From CAZMFZ01 sp046152935 (lineage in GTDB: Bacteria > Bacteroidota > Bacteroidia > Cytophagales > UBA9547): a DNA stretch of 11,617 nucleotides. Numbering within the stretch: the first letter of the stretch is position 1; each line of letters begins with the position of its first letter. The notes beneath the pieces are model-generated. The model was not told the origin of the DNA. It saw nothing but the letters and a program-made list of their open reading frames with translations, and searched no databases. Below are positions 5,973-11,617 of this stretch, one piece after another. Both the position numbers and the translations under genes were made by a program. The stretch lies in assembly GCA_046152935.1 (NCBI GenBank), contig JBJXGB010000256.1, positions 1-11,617 of the forward strand, written 5' to 3'.

Positions 5973-6680
5973 TTGAAATACAAACGTTTGCTCTTGAAAC
6001 TCAGTGGGGAATCGCTACAAGGTAAAAGTGATTATGGTTTAGATCCTGAAATTTTAAATCAATATGCACTTGAAATAAAGTCGGCATTGGAATTGGGAGT
6101 CGAAATAGCAATAGTAATAGGTGGTGGAAATATTTACAGAGGTAGCTATGCCGTAAAAACGGGTATAGACAGAGTTCAAGGCGATTATATGGGCATGTTG
6201 GCGACCGTAATAAATGGTATGGCAGTGCAATCGGCTCTAGAAAATATAGGTGTAAATACCAGATTGATGTCGGCAATTCGAATCGAGCAAGTGTGCGAAC
6301 CATTTATTAAGAGGAGAGCTATAAGGCATTTGGAAAAGAATAGGGTAGTGATTTTTGGGGGAGGCACTGGCAATCCTTATTTTACGACTGATTCTGCTGC
6401 AAGTTTGCGGGCGATTGAAATCGGTGCAGATGTAGTTTTGAAAGGAACAAGGGTGGATGGTGTTTACACGGCCGATCCAGAAAAAGACAAAACGGCATTA
6501 AAATACGATACTATTTCTTTTAAAGATGTGATTAGCAGGCGATTGAGCATAATGGATATGACTGCTTTTACCTTGTGTGAAGAAAATAATTTGCCAATAA
6601 TTGTATTTGATATGAATAAACCGAACAATTTATCTGCACTAGTTAGAGGTGAAAAAGTAGGGACTTTGGTGACAATGTAG
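5973..6680 (+). CDS. pyrH: UMP kinase (uridylate kinase)
   Basis: This amino-acid-kinase-fold enzyme phosphorylates UMP to UDP with ATP in pyrimidine nucleotide synthesis; it is a cytoplasmic hexamer. I place the start at the TTG at 5973, giving 235 residues beginning MKYKRLLLKLSGES, as in the family. The frame is open upstream to another TTG at 5892, but the extra 27 residues (rich in aromatics and cysteines) do not resemble any UMP kinase N-terminus. Motifs in the 235-residue numbering: Lys9 in LLKLSGE, VIGGGNIYRG (48-57), GDYMGMLATVING (70-82), the GGGTGNPYFTTDSAA phosphate-binding segment (129-143) and KGTRVDGVYTADP (157-169). It precedes frr by 39 bases on the same strand. In many bacteria rpsB and tsf lie just upstream; here they do not, and I saw no clear promoter consensus in 5775-5972. 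Confidence 0.95.
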   Translation: MKYKRLLLKLSGESLQGKSDYGLDPEILNQYALEIKSALELGVEIAIVIGGGNIYRGSYAVKTGIDRVQGDYMGMLATVINGMAVQSALENIGVNTRLMSAIRIEQVCEPFIKRRAIRHLEKNRVVIFGGGTGNPYFTTDSAASLRAIEIGADVVLKGTRVDGVYTADPEKDKTALKYDTISFKDVISRRLSIMDMTAFTLCEENNLPIIVFDMNKPNNLSALVRGEKVGTLVTM

Positions 6681-6719
6681 TAGGTATATTTTAACTAAAA
6701 CATTAAAAATTTAACAACA

Positions 6720-7280
6720 GTGGAAGAAATACAGCTTTATCTTGACGATGCAAAAGAATCGATGGAAAACTCGATTAAGCACTTGGAGTATGAATTGACT
6801 AAAATACGAGCGGGTAGGGCTACGCCCCAAATGTTGGATGGTGTAAAAGTGATTTATTACGGTTCGCCAACACCCATTAGCCAAGTTTCGTCTATCAACA
6901 CACCAGATGCACGGACTATTTCTATCAAGCCTTTTGAAAAGAATTTGATGAATGAAATAGAAAAAGCGATCAGAAATAGTGATTTGGGTTTGAATCCGAC
7001 CAACAATGGTGAGGTGATTATTATTTCAGTGCCGCCTTTGACGGAAGAGAGAAGAAAAGACCTATCTAAACAAGCAAAACACCAAGCAGAAAATGCAAAA
7101 GTAAGCATTAGAAGCATCAGAAAAGAGACCAATGAAGAGTTAAGAAAGCTTCAAAAAGATGGAGCTGCTGAAGATGCTGTAAAATTGGCCGAGGAGAAAG
7201 TACAAAAACTTACTGATGCTTCTATAGCAACGATCGACTCGACTTTGGCAAATAAAGAAAAGGAAATAATGACGATTTAG
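6720..7280 (+). CDS. frr: Ribosome recycling factor
   Basis: RRF, together with EF-G, splits the post-termination ribosome so that subunits can be reused. The 186-residue length is normal. The family signature is complete: KHLEYELTKIRAGRATPQML (about 20-39), the domain II segment YYGSPTPISQVSSINTPDAR, NPTNNGEVIIISVPPLTEERR, and the C-terminal helix with IRSIRKETNEELRKLQKDG. The start is GTG at 6720, the only start that gives the canonical MEEIQLYLDDAKESME N-terminus. It follows pyrH after 39 bases with no hairpin between, so the two are probably co-transcribed, as in most bacteria. A strong hairpin at 7345-7387 follows, 64 bases after the stop codon. Confidence 0.97.
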   Translation: MEEIQLYLDDAKESMENSIKHLEYELTKIRAGRATPQMLDGVKVIYYGSPTPISQVSSINTPDARTISIKPFEKNLMNEIEKAIRNSDLGLNPTNNGEVIIISVPPLTEERRKDLSKQAKHQAENAKVSIRSIRKETNEELRKLQKDGAAEDAVKLAEEKVQKLTDASIATIDSTLANKEKEIMTI

Positions 7281-7344
7281 ATTGTCGGAATGCTGTATAC
7301 TATGTTGATAGTGAACTAAATACACAGCGGCTAACCAGCGAAAT

Positions 7345-7387
7345 ATGAGTTCAAACTTTTCTTTGAGAACGAAAAGTTTGAACTCAT
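7345..7387. terminator. Bidirectional hairpin terminator between convergent frr and leuS
   Basis: The arm ATGAGTTCAAACTTTTC (7345-7361), a 9-base loop, and the exact reverse complement (7371-7387) form a perfect 17-bp stem. It lies between the frr stop (7280) and the leuS stop (7393-7395), only 5 bases beyond the latter, so it can end transcription from both sides. Flanking T-tracts are weak (TTAATTT on the plus side), unlike a textbook intrinsic terminator. The long perfect arms could also mark a dispersed palindromic repeat reused as a terminator. Confidence 0.75.
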
Positions 7388-7392
7388 TTAAT

Positions 7393-10314
7393 TTACAAGA
7401 CTACATTCACGATTTTGCCTGGAACAACAATCACTTTTTTAGGTGCTTTTCCCTCCAACCATTTCTGGATTTCAGGTGTTGCAATTGCTTCACTTTCAAC
7501 CTGTTGAGCTGTTGCATCTAAGGCAAATACCATTTTGTGTCTCACTTTGCCGTTGATAGAAATTGGGTATTCAAAGCTACTTTCGGTAAGGTATTTTTCT
7601 TCAAATTTTGGAAACTCGGCATAAGTGATAGAGGTTGTGTTTCCCAATTTCTCCCAAAGCTCTTCGGCAATATGAGGTGCATAAGGTGCAAGAACAATCA
7701 ATAAATCTTTCAAAATGGCTTTTTTATGGCATTTCAAGTCAGAAAGTTCATTTACACACACCATAAAAGTGCTCACAGAAGTATTGAATGAAAAACGTTC
7801 AATGTCTTCTTCTACTTTTTTGATGGTTTTGTGCAGTGCTTTAAGCTCTTTGTCATTGGGGGCTTCGTCTGTAACCAGAAAGTGGCCATTTTCATCAAAG
7901 AAAAGCTTCCAAACATTGCGCAAAAAGCGAGAAACGCCACTGATGCTATTGGTATTCCAAGGTTTCGACATTTCCAATGGACCTAAGAACATTTCGTACA
8001 GACGAAGCGTATCTGCACCAAATTTATCTACTACATCGTCTGGGTTTACGACATTGAGTTTTGATTTGGACATTTTTTCGACTTCAAAACCGCAGATGTA
8101 TTTTCCGTCTTCACGGATGAATTCTGCATTTTTGTAATCTTCACGATAGTTTTTGAATTTTCCTACATCTAAAACATCATTTTCAACTATATTAACATCA
8201 ACATATTGGCCATTATTGAATTTTGAACCTTCTAAAATTGAAATATGAGAATAAACCTCAGATGTTCCACTTGTATCTTCTTTCGTTTGAATAAATTCAA
8301 TTCGATTGAGTTGCTTGTTGAATTCTTTAGAAATTTCTACTAATTCTTCGTTTGAGTTAATACTTGTCAATTTATCTTTCCATCCTTTAGAAATGAAAAT
8401 ATTGGTCATACTAATTTTGTAAACTAGATTACTTCTCCCCTGAATCATCCCCTGATTAATCAATTTCTTGGCATATTCTTTGGTTTTGATCAATCCTAAA
8501 TCGTACAAAAACTTAGTCCAGAAGCGGCTGTACAACAAGTGTCCTGTGGCATGTTCGCTTCCTCCCAAATACAAATCCACTTCTTGCCAATATTCCAAAG
8601 CTTCTTTGGAGGCAAATTCCTTGTCATTTTTCGGGTCCATGTACCTGAAAAAATACCATGAAGAACCAGCCCAACCTGGCATGGTGTTGGTTTCGTATTT
8701 CCAATCCTTCGCCCTAGCCAATGGTGGTTCTCCATCTTCCGTAGGCAAAAATTTATCTACCTCGGGCAATACCAAAGGCAATTCGCTTTCAGGCAATGTA
8801 TAGGGCAATCCATCTTTGTAAAAAATTGGAATCGGTTCACCCCAGTAGCGTTGACGACTGAAAATACTATCTCTAATTCTGAAATTCACTTTCCCATATC
8901 CCACCCCTAATTCTTCCACTTTTTTAATGGCAGCATCAATGGCATCTTTCACTACCATTCCATTCAAAAAGCCAGAATTGATCATCGTTCCTGCTTTTGG
9001 ATCGAAATCTTCTTTTGAAATATCAGTATGATCGCCTTCTTGTACTTGAATAATGGGCAAGTTGAAATGCTTGGCAAAATTGTAATCCCTGGTATCAGAA
9101 CTTGGAACAGCCATAACTGCACCCGTACCATAACCTGCCAATACATACTCCCCTATCCAAATGGGTACTTTTTCATTATTGAAAGGATTGATGGCATAAG
9201 CACCCGTAAATTCCCCTGAAATCGTTTTTACATCTGCCTGGCGATCGCGTTCTGAACGATTTTTGGCATAATGCACATATTTGGCAACCGCTTCTTTTTG
9301 CTCTTGGGTTGTAATTTTATCAATAAGTTCGTGTTCTGGGGCAAGCGTCAGGTAAGTGACTCCAAAAAGTGTGTCAACTCTGGTGGTAAAAACCTGAATT
9401 GTAAGACCTTCCAAGTTTTGAAAACTTGGAAGGTCTATCGCAAAGGAAACCATACAACCTTTCGACTTCCCAATCCAGTTTCTCTGCTGTTCTTTGATGG
9501 GCTCAGGCCAATCTACCAAATCTAAATCGTTGATCAATCTTTCAGCATAAGCTGTGATTCGCAATTGCCATTGGGGCATTTCTTTTCTGATTACAGGAAA
9601 TCCGCCACGTTCGGAAACGCCATCCTTCACTTCCTCGTTGGCCAAAACTGTACCCAAACCTGGACACCAGTTTACAAATGTATTCGCCAAATAAGCTAAG
9701 CGGTATTTTAGCGTAATAGCATGTTGTTCTTCATCAGAAAAATCTTCCCATTCATCCGCGGTAAAAGACTTAATATCCTCATCTGCTACGGCTTTTACTT
9801 CTTTATTTCCGTTTAGTTCAAATTTTGAAATAAGTGTCTCAATTGATTCGGCTTTGTCGGTCTCTTTATTGTACCAACTATTGAAAAGTTGAATAAAAAT
9901 CCATTGTGTCCATTTGTAATAATCAGTATTGCTTGTACGCACTTCCCTGTCCCAGTCGTAACTAAACCCAAGATTATCAAGCTGTTGTCTATATCTGTTT
10001 ATGTTTTCTCTAGTAGTAATGTCTGGATGTTGGCCTGTTTGAATGGCGTATTGCTCCGCTGGCAAGCCGAACGAATCGTAGCCCATCGGGTGCAAAACAT
10101 TGAATCCCTTTAATCTTTTGTATCTTGAAACAATGTCGGTAGCAATGTAACCCAGCGGATGACCTACGTGAAGACCAGCTCCAGAAGGATAAGGAAACAT
10201 ATCTAAGGCAAAATATTTAGGTTTGTTTGATGGCTGTTCGGTTCTAAAAGATTTATTCTCGGCCCAATATTTTTGCCATTTTTTCTCTATCTCCTGCGGG
10301 TTGTAAACTGACAT
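7393..10314 (-). CDS. leuS: Leucyl-tRNA synthetase, enlarged
   Basis: Class Ia enzyme that charges tRNA-Leu with leucine and edits mischarged products; cytoplasmic. Domain order: Rossmann core with FPYPSGAGLHVGHPLGYIA (HIGH motif HVGH at 49-52); a Bacteroidota-type insertion (about 146-245) leading to VNWCPGLGTVLANEEV; the CP1 editing domain with threonine-rich FTTRVDTLFG (309-318) and GTGAVMAVPSSDTRDYNF; the catalytic tail segment GSSWYFFRYMDP; KMSKS at 747-751; and a C-terminal anticodon-binding region ending KVIVVPGKIVNVVL. At 973 residues it is longer than E. coli LeuRS (860) and than the usual Bacteroidota form. Two additions stand out: 11 residues (294-304) encoded by a perfect DNA palindrome in the editing domain, and roughly 50 extra residues at about 645-703 before KMSKS. 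The ATG at 10312-10314 gives the normal start, and a -7 element lies 28 bases upstream. Confidence 0.97.
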   Translation of the reverse strand: MSVYNPQEIEKKWQKYWAENKSFRTEQPSNKPKYFALDMFPYPSGAGLHVGHPLGYIATDIVSRYKRLKGFNVLHPMGYDSFGLPAEQYAIQTGQHPDITTRENINRYRQQLDNLGFSYDWDREVRTSNTDYYKWTQWIFIQLFNSWYNKETDKAESIETLISKFELNGNKEVKAVADEDIKSFTADEWEDFSDEEQHAITLKYRLAYLANTFVNWCPGLGTVLANEEVKDGVSERGGFPVIRKEMPQWQLRITAYAERLINDLDLVDWPEPIKEQQRNWIGKSKGCMVSFAIDLPSFQNLEGLTIQVFTTRVDTLFGVTYLTLAPEHELIDKITTQEQKEAVAKYVHYAKNRSERDRQADVKTISGEFTGAYAINPFNNEKVPIWIGEYVLAGYGTGAVMAVPSSDTRDYNFAKHFNLPIIQVQEGDHTDISKEDFDPKAGTMINSGFLNGMVVKDAIDAAIKKVEELGVGYGKVNFRIRDSIFSRQRYWGEPIPIFYKDGLPYTLPESELPLVLPEVDKFLPTEDGEPPLARAKDWKYETNTMPGWAGSSWYFFRYMDPKNDKEFASKEALEYWQEVDLYLGGSEHATGHLLYSRFWTKFLYDLGLIKTKEYAKKLINQGMIQGRSNLVYKISMTNIFISKGWKDKLTSINSNEELVEISKEFNKQLNRIEFIQTKEDTSGTSEVYSHISILEGSKFNNGQYVDVNIVENDVLDVGKFKNYREDYKNAEFIREDGKYICGFEVEKMSKSKLNVVNPDDVVDKFGADTLRLYEMFLGPLEMSKPWNTNSISGVSRFLRNVWKLFFDENGHFLVTDEAPNDKELKALHKTIKKVEEDIERFSFNTSVSTFMVCVNELSDLKCHKKAILKDLLIVLAPYAPHIAEELWEKLGNTTSITYAEFPKFEEKYLTESSFEYPISINGKVRHKMVFALDATAQQVESEAIATPEIQKWLEGKAPKKVIVVPGKIVNVVL
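9404..9436. repeat. 33-bp perfect palindromic element inside leuS
   Basis: The arm AGACCTTCCAAGTTTT (9404-9419), one G (9420), and its exact reverse complement (9421-9436) make a perfect 16-1-16 palindrome. On the leuS strand it encodes DLPSFQNLEGL (residues 294-304), just before the editing motif FTTRVDT. The length is 11 codons, and all reading frames through it are free of stop codons. It looks like a mobile palindromic repeat inserted in frame. A 16-bp perfect arm cannot be explained by chance. Confidence 0.85.
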
Positions 10315-10342
10315 CGGTTTGTGTTTCTGTAAATTAAGGTCG

Positions 10343-10350
10343 CAAAATTA
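10343..10350 (-). promoter_or_regulatory. Candidate -7 element of the leuS promoter
   Basis: On the minus strand TAATTTTG matches TAnnTTTG exactly, 28 bases upstream of the leuS ATG. No good -33 TTTG is found at 19-20 bases, so the call rests on the -7 element and its position. Confidence 0.5.
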
Positions 10351-10371
10351 GAAAAAAATAGCCATAAAGCA

Positions 10372-10409
10372 TTTGCAAACTCTTTTGACTATAGGTTTAT
10401 ATTTGCAAA
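10372..10409. repeat. Two copies of palindrome TTTGCAAA 30 bp apart between leuS and hisB
   Basis: ATTTGCAAA occurs at 10371-10379 and 10401-10409, exactly 30 bp (about three helical turns) apart. The second copy overlaps the candidate hisB -7 element and the first lies upstream of it. Same-face spacing suggests paired operator sites, but an 8-bp palindrome is common in AT-rich DNA. Confidence 0.3.
10398..10405 (+). promoter_or_regulatory. Candidate -7 element of the hisB promoter
   Basis: TATATTTG matches the Bacteroidota -7 consensus exactly, 75 bases before the hisB GTG. A TTTG at 10372-10375 is 22 bases upstream, longer than the preferred 19. The implied leader is about 65-70 bases. Confidence 0.5.
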
Positions 10410-10480
10410 GCTTCAATGCATTCGTTCAATTAACAAAAAATCATTGCTAATTTCGAGCTTCATTTAGATTCAATTTAATT

Positions 10481-11578
10481 GTGAACAAAAAAGTATTATT
10501 TGTAGACCGAGATGGCACTATTATAGTTGAGCCAAAAGATAATTTCCAAATAGACAGTTTAGAGAAGTTGGAATTCGTTCCTTTAGCTATTACTTCTTTA
10601 CATAAAATAGCCAAAGAACTTGATTATGAACTGGTTATGGTTACCAATCAAGATGGTTTAGGCACAGCTTCTTTTCCAGAAGCTGATTTTTGGCCTGCAC
10701 ACAACAAAATGTTAAAAATTCTTGAAAATGAAGGTGTAAAATTTTCTGCTGTACATATCGACCCTTCATTTGAAAAAGACAATTCACCCAATAGAAAACC
10801 TGGTATTGGCATGTTAAAGTCTTATTTTTCAGGCGATTACGACTTGAAAAATAGCTACGTAATTGGCGATAGAATGACAGATGTAAAGCTGGCTGAAAAT
10901 TTGGGTTCAAAATCAATATTATTCAATAATTCTTTAGATGGTACTTTAGCAAATTTACAAACCGAAAATTGGGAAGAAGTTTTCCAATACCTGAAAGCAC
11001 CAGATCGAATAGCTGAAATTCACAGAAAAACCAATGAAACAGATATATTCATCAAATTAAATTTGGATGGCAAAGGCAAAACCAAAATTGATACTGGAAT
11101 AGCTTTTTTCGACCACATGTTAGATCAATTGGGCAAACATTCGGGAGCAGATTTGGAAGTAAAGGTGAAAGGCGATTTGCATATTGATGAGCATCACACC
11201 ATTGAAGATACCGCTTTAGCCCTTGGAGAGGCATATTTGAAAGCATTGGGAGATAAAAAAGGAATAGAACGATACGGTTGGCTTTTGCCTATGGATGATT
11301 GTTTGGCTCAGGCAGCCATCGACTTTTCTGGCCGTCCTTGGATCGTCTGGGAAGCCCAATTTAAAAGAGAAAAAGTAGGTGAGATGCCAACAGAGATGTT
11401 TTTCCACTTTTGGAAATCGTTTTCAGACGCGGCCAAATGCAATTTGAATATAAAAGCAGAAGGTGAAAATGAACATCATAAAATTGAGGCCATTTTCAAA
11501 GCAGTAGCCAAATCTATCAAAATGGCGGTAAAAAAAACAGGTGATAATAATATTCCTAGTACTAAAGGTGTCTTGTAG
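10481..11578 (+). CDS. hisB: Bifunctional histidinol-phosphatase / imidazoleglycerol-phosphate dehydratase
   Basis: Two steps of histidine synthesis in one 365-residue chain, similar in length to E. coli HisB (355). Residues 1-170 are a HAD phosphatase: nucleophile motif DRDGT with Asp9 and Asp11, TNQDGLGT (55-62), Lys106 in RKPG, and GDRMTD (129-134). Residues 175-365 are the dehydratase: GIAFFDHMLDQLGKHSG (206-222), HIDEHHTIEDTALALGEA (234-251) with manganese-binding histidines, a later ENEHHKIEAIFKA, and C-terminal STKGVL. Both active sites look complete. The zinc-binding loop of the E. coli phosphatase domain (Cys-x-His ... Cys-x-Cys before RKP) is replaced by IDPSFEKDNSPNRKP, with no cysteines. 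The start is GTG at 10481, directly giving MNKKVLFVDRDGT. It is divergent from leuS; other his genes could follow beyond the window, with only 39 bases left after the stop. Confidence 0.96.
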   Translation: MNKKVLFVDRDGTIIVEPKDNFQIDSLEKLEFVPLAITSLHKIAKELDYELVMVTNQDGLGTASFPEADFWPAHNKMLKILENEGVKFSAVHIDPSFEKDNSPNRKPGIGMLKSYFSGDYDLKNSYVIGDRMTDVKLAENLGSKSILFNNSLDGTLANLQTENWEEVFQYLKAPDRIAEIHRKTNETDIFIKLNLDGKGKTKIDTGIAFFDHMLDQLGKHSGADLEVKVKGDLHIDEHHTIEDTALALGEAYLKALGDKKGIERYGWLLPMDDCLAQAAIDFSGRPWIVWEAQFKREKVGEMPTEMFFHFWKSFSDAAKCNLNIKAEGENEHHKIEAIFKAVAKSIKMAVKKTGDNNIPSTKGVL

Positions 11579-11617
11579 GGTTTTTTGAACATAGGTTTAG
11601 AGAGAGTTTAGTAGAAA

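Noticed and set aside
7715..8137. 140-residue open frame on the plus strand opposite leuS
   Set aside because: Shadow of the leuS reading frame: low-complexity Ser/Thr/Leu composition and no recognisable motif, while leuS is intact on the other strand.
9271..9525. 84-residue open frame on the plus strand across the leuS palindrome
   Set aside because: It is antisense to leuS, has no family resemblance, and is open partly because the palindrome has no stop codons in any frame.
1..11617. Defence system, prophage, insertion sequence or CRISPR array
   Set aside because: All sizeable genes are housekeeping or conserved Bacteroidota proteins; there is no transposase, integrase, repeat-spacer array, toxin-antitoxin pair or tRNA, and no obvious break in base composition.

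Overview
The window reads as an ordinary chromosomal segment of a Bacteroidota bacterium, most likely of the order Cytophagales. The DNA is AT-rich. Several genes are preceded by the Bacteroidota -7 element TAnnTTTG (exact upstream of the NO-repair/ruvX pair, leuS and hisB). Shine-Dalgarno sequences are weak or absent. The proteins themselves carry Bacteroidota-type sequence features (LeuRS insertions, a bifunctional HisB, a carboxypeptidase-like regulatory-domain protein). Coding density is high. I see no RNA gene, insertion sequence, CRISPR array or phage gene.

Layout from left to right. (1) Minus strand, 1-382: the N-terminal part of a lipoprotein substrate-binding subunit of an oligopeptide-type ABC transporter, running off the left edge; a 17-bp inverted repeat lies inside its putative promoter. 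(2) Minus strand, 542-2620: a tight four-gene cluster, transcribed as an A-type Fe-S carrier-like protein lacking the usual C-terminal CGC cysteines, then an exported carboxypeptidase-regulatory-like protein, then a small conserved hypothetical, then exodeoxyribonuclease III. (3) Plus strand, 2855-4546: a single-span membrane protein of unknown function and a TerC/Alx-family integral membrane protein. (4) Minus strand, 4618-5774: ruvX (YqgF) overlapping by one base a Ric/ScdA/YtfE-like di-iron protein, with a good promoter and a 14-bp palindrome just downstream of it. (5) Plus strand, 5973-7280: pyrH (TTG start) and frr (GTG start), a pairing conserved across bacteria. (6) A 17-bp-stem hairpin between the convergent frr and leuS. 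(7) Minus strand, 7393-10314: a long leuS. (8) Plus strand, 10481-11578: bifunctional hisB, divergent from leuS.

The genes are mainly housekeeping: DNA repair and processing (xth, ruvX), repair of nitrosative or oxidative damage to iron centres (ric-like, A-type carrier-like), translation (frr, leuS), pyrimidine nucleotide supply (pyrH), histidine synthesis (hisB) and transport. I did not find a convincing undescribed multi-gene system.

The most notable signal is a perfect 33-bp palindrome (16-bp arms around one base) inside the leuS reading frame. It encodes 11 residues directly before the threonine-rich editing motif of LeuRS, has no stop codon in any frame, and has a length divisible by three. 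It looks like a mobile palindromic repeat that inserted in frame into an essential gene. Other points of interest are a second large LeuRS insertion in the leucine-specific region, three proteins that lack metal- or cluster-binding cysteines typical of their families (A-type carrier, Ric-like, HisB), and several promoter-associated palindromes.
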